A stretch of 64,000 bases of DNA from Candidatus Baltobacteraceae bacterium (GTDB lineage: Bacteria; Vulcanimicrobiota; Vulcanimicrobiia; Vulcanimicrobiales; Vulcanimicrobiaceae): NCBI GenBank assembly GCA_036489885.1, contig DASXEW010000003.1, forward strand, positions 1,922,001-1,986,000. The letters are read 5' to 3'. The position numbers and the translations under genes were made by a program. Shown here one piece after another: positions 50,073 through 58,211 of the stretch (position 1 is the stretch's first letter; each line of letters begins with the position of its first letter). The notes under the pieces are model-generated. The model did not search any database. It saw nothing but the letters and a program-made list of their open reading frames with translations, and was not told the DNA's origin.

Positions 50073-52401
50073 CGCTCTGTGCGACGCACGCACGTGCGAG
50101 GTTCTGGATTGGGCCGCGATTTGCGAGCGTCTGGCCACGCACACGCACAGCGATCGGGCCACCGTCTGGGCGCGACATCTCTCGCCGCAAGCGAATTTTA
50201 ATGCGGCGAAAATAGCGCTCGAAGAAACAACCGAGATGCGTACGTTGGTCGGCGAAGGCTTTTCGCTCGCGCGCGTCATCGAAACGCAGGAAGCCGTGGC
50301 CACGGCGAAGCGAGGCGCGGCAATCGCACCGCTCGATCTTCGTGCAATCGGCAACGGAATCGCAGCCGGGAACGCCGCCGTTCGCCGTGTTCGCGAAGCC
50401 GGGGGTGAGCGGCTCGTTTCCCTGTGCGCGGGCTTCATCCCGATGCCCGACGTGGCCAAGCGTATCGATAACGCAATCGGCGAGCGCGGCGAAGTACTCG
50501 ATCGCGCATCGCCTGAGCTTACGCGGCTTCGACGCGGGATCGCATCAGCCGGCGCCGACGCCCGCGAACGCACGACGGCAATTGCCCGCTCGCAACGGTA
50601 CCGCTCGATGCTGCAAGACGACGTCGTTACCGTCCGTGACGGCCGCTTTGTCGTTCCCGTCAAAGCCGAATTCGCGGGCACGTTCAAGGGGATCGTGCAC
50701 GATTCGAGCTCGAGCGGACAGACATACTTCGTGGAGCCGCTTGAAGCGCTCGATGCGAACAACCGGTTGCGCGCGCTGCGTACGCAAGAGGAACACGAGG
50801 TCGCCCGCATCCTTGCGGAGCTTTCACAGCTCGTCGGAATGCATGCCGATGATATCGAGCGTGACGCGGAGATTTACGCGTTCCTCGATCTGGTGCACGC
50901 GAGAGCGCGACTGGCGCAGATGCAACGCGCCGAACCACCGCAGCTCGAGGATGCCAAAGTTCTTGCTATCGATGACGGCAGACATCCGCTTCTCGGCGAA
51001 CGCGCAGTCGCGCAATCCTTACGCCTCGACGATCAAACGCGGATGCTGCTGATCAGCGGCCCCAACATGGGCGGTAAGACCGTGACGCTCAAGATGAGCG
51101 GCCTGTTCGTGTTGATGGCGTATTGCGGGATGCACATCCCGGCGGGGCCGCAAAGCACGATCGGCCGGTTCGAGCGCATTTTTTCCGACATCGGCGACGA
51201 GCAGTCGATCGCTCAGAATGCATCCACGTTTTCGGAGCACTTGCGGCGTTATGCCGAGATTCTGCGCGGAGCGGGTCCACACGCGCTCGTGCTCGTCGAC
51301 GAAATCGGTGGCGGGACGGAGCCGAGCGCCGGCGCGGCCCTTGCGGTTGCGATTCTCGAGCGCTTACTTGCGCTCGGTGCGTTGATCGTCGCGACGACAC
51401 ACGCAGGCGAGCTCAAACTCTTTGCGCACGACACGCCGTACGTTCGCAACGCCAGCGTGCGTTTTGACCCCCAGACATATGCGCCGACGTATCAGCTGGA
51501 ACTGGGCGCGCCCGGACAGTCGCTCGCGTTTCCGCTAGCGCGTGCCATGCATGTCGATCCGGCCGTCGTCGACCGCGCGGAAACGATTCTGAGTACGAAT
51601 GAACGCGACTACGATCGGGCCCTCGCAGACCTTGCGCAAATCAATGCCGCTGCTGCAGCCGAGCGCGATGCGGTCGGGCGCGAGCGCGCACGGCTCGCAG
51701 CGCTCGAGACCGAAGCACAGCGGCGCAACGACCAGCTCGAAAGCGAACGCCGCAGCTTCGCGCGCGACGCCGATCAACGTTTGACGGCAGCGCTTCGCGA
51801 GTTCGTTCGCGATCTCGAACGGCGTTCGGACGAGCGTAAGCGCGCGAAGGTCACGCCCTCGCAAAGTGCGGCACTCGGACGCGCGATCGATCAACTCCAT
51901 CGCGACCTTGGAATTGATGCGCGAGGACACGAGCGTGAGCGCGCCGAGAACGTTCGCGTCGGCGACCGGGTTACGGTCGGAAGCCTTGAGCAAGAGGGCA
52001 CGATCGTCGCACTCGATGACGATGGTGGTTCGGCGGTCGTGCAAATCGGGCCGATGCGCACGACCGTGCAAAGGGACGATCTGCATCCGGCAGCCGTAGC
52101 GCGCCCCAAACGCACGCAGTCGAGCAGTTCGCCCAACCTCGAAGTCGCCTCCCGTGCCATGCCGGAGATCGACGTGCGCGGCAAGCGACTTTTGGAGGCG
52201 CAGCCGCTCGTCGAGCGATGGTTGGATGAAGCACAGCTCGTGGGGCATTCGCCGTTGCGCCTGATTCACGGGAAAGGGACGGGTTTGCTCGGACGAGGAT
52301 TGCAAGAATTGTTGCGAACCTATCCGAACGTGCGGAGCTTTCGTTACGGTAATGAGAATGAGGGTGGAAGCGGCGTGACAATCGTCGAGCTACGGGCATG
52401 A
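50059..52401 (+). CDS. mutS2: Endonuclease MutS2
   Basis: A 780-residue DNA/ribosome-acting ATPase. The core and lever domains come first, then Walker A GPNMGGKTVTLKMSGL and DEIGGGTEPSAGAALA, a long coiled coil (about 500-620), and a C-terminal Smr nuclease domain with IDVRGKRLLEA and HGKGTGLLGRGLQE. The Smr LDLR-like motif reads IDVR. MutS2 suppresses recombination and has been linked to collided-ribosome rescue. TTG at 50059 overlaps gatB; tyrS overlaps its stop by four bases. Confidence 0.95.
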   Translation: MAAASALCDARTCEVLDWAAICERLATHTHSDRATVWARHLSPQANFNAAKIALEETTEMRTLVGEGFSLARVIETQEAVATAKRGAAIAPLDLRAIGNGIAAGNAAVRRVREAGGERLVSLCAGFIPMPDVAKRIDNAIGERGEVLDRASPELTRLRRGIASAGADARERTTAIARSQRYRSMLQDDVVTVRDGRFVVPVKAEFAGTFKGIVHDSSSSGQTYFVEPLEALDANNRLRALRTQEEHEVARILAELSQLVGMHADDIERDAEIYAFLDLVHARARLAQMQRAEPPQLEDAKVLAIDDGRHPLLGERAVAQSLRLDDQTRMLLISGPNMGGKTVTLKMSGLFVLMAYCGMHIPAGPQSTIGRFERIFSDIGDEQSIAQNASTFSEHLRRYAEILRGAGPHALVLVDEIGGGTEPSAGAALAVAILERLLALGALIVATTHAGELKLFAHDTPYVRNASVRFDPQTYAPTYQLELGAPGQSLAFPLARAMHVDPAVVDRAETILSTNERDYDRALADLAQINAAAAAERDAVGRERARLAALETEAQRRNDQLESERRSFARDADQRLTAALREFVRDLERRSDERKRAKVTPSQSAALGRAIDQLHRDLGIDARGHERERAENVRVGDRVTVGSLEQEGTIVALDDDGGSAVVQIGPMRTTVQRDDLHPAAVARPKRTQSSSSPNLEVASRAMPEIDVRGKRLLEAQPLVERWLDEAQLVGHSPLRLIHGKGTGLLGRGLQELLRTYPNVRSFRYGNENEGGSGVTIVELRA

Positions 52402-53585
52402 CGCCACAAGAGGCAACGGAGCTTCTCGTCGACGGTTGCGAGCATGTCGTCTCACGCGAGGAGCTGCAGAAGCGCCTCGAGAGCGGAGCGCGCCTTCACG
52501 TTAAATTCGGGATCGATCCGACCGGAAGCGAGCTGCATCTCGGGCATGCGGTGGTGCTACACAAGATGCAGCAGTTCGTCGAGCTCGGACATCGCGTCAC
52601 GCTCTTGATCGGCGACTACACTGCGCGAATCGGCGATCCGTCGGGACGAGCGGATTCGCGGCCGGCCATGAGCGGCGAGCAAATCGACGCGAATATGAAA
52701 ACGTATCGCGAGCAGTCCGGGCGCATTCTCGATCTGGAGCGCACCGACCTCATGTACAACTCGACGTGGCTGGCGCCGCTGACGACCGTCGATTGGATCC
52801 GGTTGCTTTCGAAGTCAACGGTTGCGCAGATCCTCGAACGTGAAGATTTCAAGAACCGCTACGCGAATCGCACGCCGATCTCGCTCCACGAGCTGTTATA
52901 TCCGGTCGCGCAGGCCTACGACAGCGTCGCGATGGTTGCCGACGTCGAGCTTGGCGGCGACGATCAACTGTTCAATTTTCTGCTTGCGCGCGATTATCAA
53001 GTCGACGTCCAGCAGACGCCGCAAGTTTGTATGACGATGCCGATCCTGGAAGGGACCGACGGCGTGCGGCGGATGGGGAAGTCGCTCAACAACTTTATCT
53101 CGTTGATCGAGCCGCCCGAAGAGCAGTTCGGAAAGATGATGCGTCTGCCCGACGATCTCGTCCCGCGCTACGCTCGCCTGGCGGCCTTCTGGTCTTCGCA
53201 GCAGGTTGCAGAGCTGCAGGCCGACATTGCGGCCGATCGTGTTCCGCCGATCGACGCAAAGAAGCGCGTCGCCGAAGCCATCGTGGCGAAGTATCACGGC
53301 GCCGACGCCGCCCGCACTGCACGCGAGCGCTTCGAGCAGACCGTTCAGCGCCGCGAGCTTCCGTCCGAGATGCCGACACTCGCAGCCGGCGCCGACCGCA
53401 AGCTCGTAGATTTGATCGTGCGGGCCGGATTTGCGGATAGCAAACGTGCGGCCGAGAGGCTCATCGCTCAAGGCGGTGTGCGCATTGACGGAAATGCGGT
53501 CAGCGACCCTGCCCTAGGACTCGACTCGAGAGAAAGCTTCGTCTTGTCGGTCGGGGCGCGCCGGTTTGTGCGCGTCGTGCGCTAG
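52398..53585 (+). CDS. tyrS: Tyrosyl-tRNA synthetase (TyrS2/TyrZ type)
   Basis: Class I synthetase of 395 residues. The HIGH motif is HLGH at 47-50 (GSELHLGHAVV), and the KMSKS loop reads RMGKSLNN, a variant that keeps the second lysine. The C-terminus is an S4 RNA-binding domain (RAAERLIAQGGVRIDGNAVS). ATG overlaps the mutS2 stop (ATGA). Its 3' end overlaps the convergent hslO gene by four bases. Confidence 0.94.
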   Translation: MTPQEATELLVDGCEHVVSREELQKRLESGARLHVKFGIDPTGSELHLGHAVVLHKMQQFVELGHRVTLLIGDYTARIGDPSGRADSRPAMSGEQIDANMKTYREQSGRILDLERTDLMYNSTWLAPLTTVDWIRLLSKSTVAQILEREDFKNRYANRTPISLHELLYPVAQAYDSVAMVADVELGGDDQLFNFLLARDYQVDVQQTPQVCMTMPILEGTDGVRRMGKSLNNFISLIEPPEEQFGKMMRLPDDLVPRYARLAAFWSSQQVAELQADIAADRVPPIDAKKRVAEAIVAKYHGADAARTARERFEQTVQRRELPSEMPTLAAGADRKLVDLIVRAGFADSKRAAERLIAQGGVRIDGNAVSDPALGLDSRESFVLSVGARRFVRVVR

Positions 53586-54466
53586 CGGATCCGCTCCGCC
53601 AAGTCACTGACCTCGTTTGCCGACAGTTTCCAGACGCGCTTGCAGAATTCGCAGGTCGCCTCCGTCGTCGGCTGTTCCTGCGCGATTTTGACCAGCTCAT
53701 CGTGACCGAGTCCGAGAAGTGCGGTCTCGACCTTTTCGCGCGTGCAACGGCAGGCGAAGATTACGTCGTACTCGCGTTGACGCTTCGTGGGCATCCCGGC
53801 GGCAATGCGCTCGATCATGGCTTCGGGTTCAGCTCCGGCCAGGATCTGCGACGTGATCGCGTCCATCGCGTTGGCATTGTACTCGAGCCGCCCGATCGTT
53901 TCGTCGTCGGCGCCCGGGAGAACGTGCGCGATGACGCCACCCGCCGCACGCACGCCGGACTGATCGAGATGTACGCCGACCGCGACGACGCTCGGCACTT
54001 GTTCCGAGTATGCGAAGTACGCCGCAACGTCGGAGGCGATCTCGCCTGTGATGAGGTTCACTATACCGGTGTAGGGCTGACCAACTTCGTATGATTTAGT
54101 TACAAGCAGTTTGCCGCGCCCGACAAGCTCTGCGACGTTGAATCGTCCGTCGCTTGTCGGCGGAACGTCGGCTTTGGGATGATGCGCGTACGCTCGTGCG
54201 CCAACCGTATGGTCAGGAAGCATCATAACCTCAGCGACGATGCCGCCGATCGTGCCGCTGCCTGACACTTGTAAAGAAAGCCGCTCGCGTCCCTTGAGAT
54301 TGGCACCGACAAGGGCCGCGGCAGTGACGAGACGACCGATCGCGACCGAAGCTGTTGGGGATGTGTCGTGACGCTTGCGCGTCTCGGCAACGAGCTGTGT
54401 TGTGATCCCAGCGACCAGGGCAACGGTTCCGTCCGCTGCGCTTGCCGTAACGAGTCGGTCGCGCAC
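53582..54466 (-). CDS. hslO: Redox-regulated holdase chaperone Hsp33
   Basis: Hsp33 becomes active as a chaperone upon oxidation, releasing zinc. The C-terminal switch has the four cysteines in CRC and CEFC spacing (FACRCTREKVE and TTEATCEFCKRVWKL). The N-terminal part has DRLVTASAADGTVALVAGIT and MMLPDHTVGARAYA. GTG at 54466 gives the family-like start VRDRLVTA; upstream in-frame codons to 54523 look non-coding. It is convergent with tyrS and divergent from hup. Confidence 0.92.
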   Translation of the reverse strand: MRDRLVTASAADGTVALVAGITTQLVAETRKRHDTSPTASVAIGRLVTAAALVGANLKGRERLSLQVSGSGTIGGIVAEVMMLPDHTVGARAYAHHPKADVPPTSDGRFNVAELVGRGKLLVTKSYEVGQPYTGIVNLITGEIASDVAAYFAYSEQVPSVVAVGVHLDQSGVRAAGGVIAHVLPGADDETIGRLEYNANAMDAITSQILAGAEPEAMIERIAAGMPTKRQREYDVIFACRCTREKVETALLGLGHDELVKIAQEQPTTEATCEFCKRVWKLSANEVSDLAERIR

Positions 54467-54599
54467 TTTTCTTTGTTTCGAAGGCGACGTCAAAAAGCCC
54501 GCAGGGCAGGAGCGCCCACGCACGCTTCGTATACGACTCAGGCGGAGCGCGGGGTACGTCGCGAAGCGTTCATCGTCACGGCGTGTTAGGAGTTGTCAG

Positions 54600-54920
54600 T
54601 TGACGAAAGCCGATCTCATCGATTCACTTTCCGGCGAGTTCGAAGTTTCCAAACGCAAAGTCGGCGACATGATTGACAAGCTGCTCGAAGAGATTACGAG
54701 CGCGCTCAAAGCCGGCGACAAAGTTCAATTGATTCCGTTCGGAAGTTTTGTGATTCGCGAACGTCGCCGCCGCGAAGGACGCAATCCGAAAACGGGTGAG
54801 GCAATCGTTATTCCCGCGCGTCGCGTTCCGGCATTTCAGCCCGGCAAGTCCCTCCGCGAAGCGGTCGGCGGCGTTCGCCGCAAAGCGGTCGCGTCCAACG
54901 GGAAAGCCGCCGCAAAGTAA
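54600..54920 (+). CDS. hup: HU-family nucleoid protein
   Basis: DNA-bending HU/IHF-type protein of 106 residues: TKADLIDSLSGEFEVSKRKV, then LKAGDKVQLIPFGSFVIRER and the DNA-binding arm GRNPKTGEAIVIPARRVPAF with GKSLREAV. TTG at 54600 has AGGAG 7 bases upstream, whereas the longer in-frame ORF from 54375 overlaps hslO and is not credible. A short Lys/Ala tail follows. A perfect inverted repeat and tRNA-Pro lie just downstream. Confidence 0.93.
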   Translation: MTKADLIDSLSGEFEVSKRKVGDMIDKLLEEITSALKAGDKVQLIPFGSFVIRERRRREGRNPKTGEAIVIPARRVPAFQPGKSLREAVGGVRRKAVASNGKAAAK

Positions 54921-54940
54921 GGGGAACTCGGCCGTTCATC

Positions 54941-54958
54941 GCGTAGGCTCGCCTACGC
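54941..54958. repeat. Perfect inverted repeat at the tRNA-Pro 5' end
   Basis: GCGTAGGC-TC-GCCTACGC is an 8-base perfect inverted repeat whose last base is the first base of the tRNA. A two-base loop is too tight for a full RNA hairpin, but a shortened stem is possible. It may terminate hup transcripts (without a T tract) or mark a processing site. Confidence 0.45.
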
Positions 54959-55034
54959 GGGCGGTAGCGCAGCTTGGTAGCGCACCAGTCTGGGGGACTG
55001 GGGGCCGCAGGTTCAAATCCTGTCCGCCCGACCA
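54958..55034 (+). tRNA. tRNA-Pro (anticodon GGG)
   Basis: A full cloverleaf: acceptor CGGGCGG/CCGCCCG, D arm with AGCGCAGC..TTGGTAGCGC, anticodon stem CCAGT/ACTGG with loop CTGGGGG giving anticodon GGG, variable GGGCC and T arm with TTCAAAT. The CCA end is encoded (55032-55034). It decodes CCC and CCT proline codons. Confidence 0.96.
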
Positions 55035-55041
55035 TCTTGGG

Positions 55042-55068
55042 AAGAGCCCGCAAGCATGCGGGCTCTTT
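55042..55068 (+). terminator. Rho-independent terminator after tRNA-Pro
   Basis: AAGAGCCCGC and GCGGGCTCTT form a 10-bp stem with loop AAGCAT, the second arm ending in TCTTTCGCT. It lies 8 bases after the tRNA CCA end. Confidence 0.75.
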
Positions 55069-55073
55069 CGCTG

Positions 55074-55100
55074 TCCCTCGACTTCGCTCGGGATGACAAG
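55074..55100. repeat. CCCTCGACTTCGCTCGGGATGACA-type short repeat
   Basis: The string CCCTCGACTTCGCTCGGG then ATGACA is of the kind I have seen repeated between genes in many environmental bacterial genomes. Only one copy was noticed in this window, so its repeat status here is recollection, not shown. Confidence 0.35.
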
Positions 55101-55126
55101 AGGAGGGAAGCACGAAGCGCCGGGGC

Positions 55127-55996
55127 ATGACGCCGGAACAAATCCGAGAAGGCTTTCTCAAGAGGCGCTACATTGCCGGCGACGAGTTCACGACGGCATT
55201 TCAGCTGATGCTCGCGCTCGAAAAGCCGCTCCTGATCGAAGGGCCGGCCGGCGTCGGTAAGACCGAGAGTGCGAAAGTGCTCGCGGACGTCCTTGGCACG
55301 AAGCTGATCCGTCTGCAGTGCTACGAAGGCCTCGACGCCGCCAGCACGTTGTACGAGTGGAATTATCCCAAGCAGCTCCTGCGCATTCGCTTGACGGAAA
55401 ACGAAGACGTGTCCGCCGATGCGCGCGAGGCTCAGATCTTCGGCGAAGAGTTCATGCTGCGACGTCCGCTGCTCGAGGCGATTTTACAAGATCGGGCTCC
55501 GGTGCTCTTGATCGATGAGATCGATCGGTCCGACGAAGCCTTCGAAGCGTTTCTGCTCGAAGTGCTCGGCGAATTTCAAGTCACGATTCCCGAGCTCGGG
55601 ACCGTTCGCGCAAAAGAGCGCCCGGCCGTCATCATTACCTCAAACCGGATGCGCGAGCTTTCCGACGCGCTGCGGCGGCGTTGCCTCTACCTATGGCTCG
55701 ATTACCCCGACTTCGAGCGCGAGATTCAGATTCTCACGACACGCATTCCCGATATCGACGCTCGTCTCGCAAAGCAGATCGCAACGTTCATGCGCTTCCT
55801 GCGCGATCAACCGCTCCAGAAAGTCCCGGGCGTTGCGGAAGCGCTCGATTGGGGGATGGCGCTCGTCAAGCTGCACCGCAGCGCACTCGACGAAGCCACG
55901 CTCGAGCTTACGCGCGGCTGCGTCATCAAAGTACAGGAAGACTGGGAATTTCTGCGTTCACATCGCGACCGTTATCTCTCCGCGCTTGGAGCCTGA
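55127..55996 (+). CDS. MoxR-type AAA+ ATPase (CoxD-like)
   Basis: A 289-residue AAA+ protein: Walker A GPAGVGKTESAKVLAD near 39-53, Walker B VLLIDEIDRSDEAFEAFLLE, sensor-1 VIITSNRMRELSDALRRRC and the LDYPDFEREIQIL motif. CoxD/MoxR proteins act with VWA partners to mature metal enzymes such as CO dehydrogenase. The downstream VWA gene overlaps by 11 bases. No coxMSL genes are in the window, so the client is unknown. Confidence 0.9.
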   Translation: MTPEQIREGFLKRRYIAGDEFTTAFQLMLALEKPLLIEGPAGVGKTESAKVLADVLGTKLIRLQCYEGLDAASTLYEWNYPKQLLRIRLTENEDVSADAREAQIFGEEFMLRRPLLEAILQDRAPVLLIDEIDRSDEAFEAFLLEVLGEFQVTIPELGTVRAKERPAVIITSNRMRELSDALRRRCLYLWLDYPDFEREIQILTTRIPDIDARLAKQIATFMRFLRDQPLQKVPGVAEALDWGMALVKLHRSALDEATLELTRGCVIKVQEDWEFLRSHRDRYLSALGA

Positions 55997-57056
55997 TTCC
56001 GGAACGCTGAGCGGACGGGTAACGGTTTTTTGCCGCTATCTTCGCGAACGTGGATTTCGCATCGGGATCGGCGAGACGCAAGATGCTTTGCGTGCGATCG
56101 AGACTACCGGCGTCGAGGATCGCGCGCGATTTCGAGCGGGTTTGCGCGCGGTCATCTGCGGCAAGCGCGGCGAACTTCTCATCTTCGATCAAGTCTTCGA
56201 AGCATTCTTTGGCGATCGCGAACTGCTCGAACGCGAATACCTGCGGCCCTCGCCGGAGGTCGAAGCCCTGCCCATACACGAGGATTGCGATCAAGACCGC
56301 AATCCGAATTGGGAGGCGCTCGTCGCAAAATACAGCGCCGCGGCCGGGCGCTCGGAGCCTCCGGCAATCGCGCGCGAACAAAGCGGCGACCTACAGCGTT
56401 CGGTCGATGCCCTCGTGCGCACCGTCGCGCTCGGACACTCGCGCAGATGGAGGCCGCAGGCCCGTGGTGAGCGCTTCGATTTGCGTGGAACCTTACGTGC
56501 GAGCTTGCACTCGGGTGGCGACCCGGTACGCGTGCGTCACCTCGGTCACCCGCGACGTAATCCACGCTTCATGCTCGTCATCGACGGCAGCCGATCGATG
56601 ACGGAGCACGCTGAAAGGATTCTGCAATTTGCGCATGCGCTCGTACGCCGCAGCCGCCGTGCACGCGTCTTTGTATTCAGCACGGAGTTGCGTGAGATCA
56701 CGCACGAGCTGCGCCGTTCGAAGCTGCCGGATCTCGGCGAAGCGTGGGGCGGCGGTACCCGCATCGGCGCGACCTTGCGACAGTTTGTGCGCAGGTTCGG
56801 CGCCTCGCTCAATGATGATACCGTGACGTTCGTATGCAGCGACGGTTTGGATTTCGGTTCGCCGGACGTGTTGGCTGAGGCCGCTGCTGAGTTGCACCGG
56901 CGCTCGGCGGCATTTATTTGGGTTAATCCTGACGCGGGCGTTCCGGGCTATGTTCCCGCGACGCTCGGGATGCGCGCCGTCTTACCGTTTACGAACGCGC
57001 TAGTCAGCACGACCGAGCTGCCGAAGCTCGCAACGATCGTGCGACGAGCGCTCTAG
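55986..57056 (+). CDS. VWA-domain protein, CoxE-like
   Basis: A 356-residue protein. The N-terminal part (FCRYLRERGFRIGIGETQDA) matches CoxE-type VWA proteins, and the VWA fold has the MIDAS start VIDGSRSM with later TFVCSDGLDFGSPDVLAEAA. TTG at 55986 is the best-placed start; there is no clear ribosome site, so coupling to the moxR gene is likely. An earlier in-frame start lies well inside that gene. It ends 2 bases before the convergent lipoprotein gene. Confidence 0.82.
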   Translation: MEPDSGTLSGRVTVFCRYLRERGFRIGIGETQDALRAIETTGVEDRARFRAGLRAVICGKRGELLIFDQVFEAFFGDRELLEREYLRPSPEVEALPIHEDCDQDRNPNWEALVAKYSAAAGRSEPPAIAREQSGDLQRSVDALVRTVALGHSRRWRPQARGERFDLRGTLRASLHSGGDPVRVRHLGHPRRNPRFMLVIDGSRSMTEHAERILQFAHALVRRSRRARVFVFSTELREITHELRRSKLPDLGEAWGGGTRIGATLRQFVRRFGASLNDDTVTFVCSDGLDFGSPDVLAEAAAELHRRSAAFIWVNPDAGVPGYVPATLGMRAVLPFTNALVSTTELPKLATIVRRAL

Positions 57057-57058
57057 GT

Positions 57059-58126
57059 CTAGGGATTCCCCTCCTGCCAATTGACGTTGGGGAGTCCTTG
57101 ACCATACGGGTTGCCCGTTCCGACCAATATCCAGATGGTCGTATGCGAGTAGATCGGAATCTGCGCGGGCAGTCCAAGGAAGGCCTGATACGTGCTCGAT
57201 TGGGTCACGCATGGCGTGACGACGGTATTTACGCTCGTCGTTCCGCAAGCGGAGTATGAGTTGTAGTTTGCAGGTGTCGACGTGTAGATCTGAACGGGTC
57301 CGCTTAGCGGCCCGAAGCTGTTCGCGCTAAACGAGATTCCCCAAATGTCGAAGAAGGTTTGCAGCGTGAACGGTGATGCATAGTTGCACAACTGTGTCGG
57401 CGGATTGCCACTGGCAGCGCCGCAGTTCTGCGGAGTATTGTAGGCGGTCTCAACATGGATCATGCCGCTGTTGTCGTGCGCGTGCATGTCGTAGTAACAA
57501 TCGGCGTAATAGCTCTGGTTCAGAACGCCGTTGATGTTATCGCTGGGTGGATCCGGATTGACCATGCCGACGCCGGCAGGTATGCCGAGCTCCTGTCCGT
57601 TGTAGAACACGCCCAAGAAGAAATGGACGTGATAGTCATTCGACATGGAGGCTGCGCACGGAACGCCGTCGACGACTCCATTGTTTACCGGGCCTTGGCC
57701 GCCACCGCTTGATGTAGCTCCCTGATCCCCCGGCTCGAGATTTCCGCCGTGCATGTAGCCGCGGCTATCGGGCGCCGTGTTGATGACGAGCAGCGGATTG
57801 ACATTCCCATTCGTCTGGCCGTCCCCGACTTGAAGAGTCGTCGTCGAGGGCGTCGGCGTTGCTGGCGGCGGAGTCGGCGTTGGGGTTGGACTCGGCGTTG
57901 CGCCCTTCGGCGTCGCCGTTGGTGTTGGCGAGGGGGTTGCGCCGACGGGGGTCGGCGACGGCGTCGCACCTACCGGGGTTGCTGTAGGCGCAACGGTTGG
58001 AGCAACCGGATTTCCGGGTGCGCTCGGCGCGCTCGGAGTGCTTCCTCCTCCGCCGCCGCACGCAACGAGAAGTCCGATTCCGGCGACGAATGAAAATGCG
58101 GCAAGGATCTTCGATAGTTTTCGCAT
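57059..58126 (-). CDS. Lipoprotein with PT-rich linker and conserved His-motif domain (copy 1)
   Basis: A 355-residue lipoprotein: signal peptide MRKLSKILAAFSFVAG then lipobox LLVAC with Gly-rich start GGGGG, a Pro/Thr/Ser linker with repeated GATPSPTP units, and a C-terminal domain of about 220 residues. That domain holds DYHVHFFLGVFYNGQ, IPAGVGMV, CYYDMHAHDNSGMIHVET, FTLQTFFDIWG and paired cysteines. I recall similar HxH...NG..vPaGiG...HtHD.SGxIHxE...FFDIWG proteins in other phyla, without known function. ATG at 58126 starts the signal peptide; the longer frame is non-coding. The conserved histidines suggest metal binding. Confidence 0.85.
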   Translation of the reverse strand: MRKLSKILAAFSFVAGIGLLVACGGGGGSTPSAPSAPGNPVAPTVAPTATPVGATPSPTPVGATPSPTPTATPKGATPSPTPTPTPPPATPTPSTTTLQVGDGQTNGNVNPLLVINTAPDSRGYMHGGNLEPGDQGATSSGGGQGPVNNGVVDGVPCAASMSNDYHVHFFLGVFYNGQELGIPAGVGMVNPDPPSDNINGVLNQSYYADCYYDMHAHDNSGMIHVETAYNTPQNCGAASGNPPTQLCNYASPFTLQTFFDIWGISFSANSFGPLSGPVQIYTSTPANYNSYSACGTTSVNTVVTPCVTQSSTYQAFLGLPAQIPIYSHTTIWILVGTGNPYGQGLPNVNWQEGNP

Positions 58127-58180
58127 GGTCAGGTACAGCGTAGTCTGGCCTGGCGCAATCAACGAGTCGCTTGCAGCCCC
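58127..58180 (-). promoter_or_regulatory. Leader of lipoprotein copy 1, shared with copy 2
   Basis: Read toward the gene, GGGGCTGCAAGCGACTCG, then GACTACGCT and a start context CCATGCG are also found, with the same spacing, ahead of copy 2 (59193-59244). No Shine-Dalgarno sequence is seen in either. The shared block may hold the promoter and a regulator site. Confidence 0.45.
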
Positions 58181-58211
58181 ATTTTTCTGGGACTTAAGAA
58201 CCAAGCCAGCG

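Noticed and set aside
54480-54520. GCCCTGCGGGCTTTTTG as a minus-strand terminator
   Set aside because: On the minus strand it lies upstream of hslO with no gene to terminate; the stem is only four bases.
54375-54599. 181-residue HU with long N-terminal extension
   Set aside because: The extension overlaps hslO antisense, and TTG at 54600 has AGGAG in the right place.
57749-58093. Arg-rich open frame opposite the PT-repeat lipoprotein
   Set aside because: Shadow of the repeat-rich linker.
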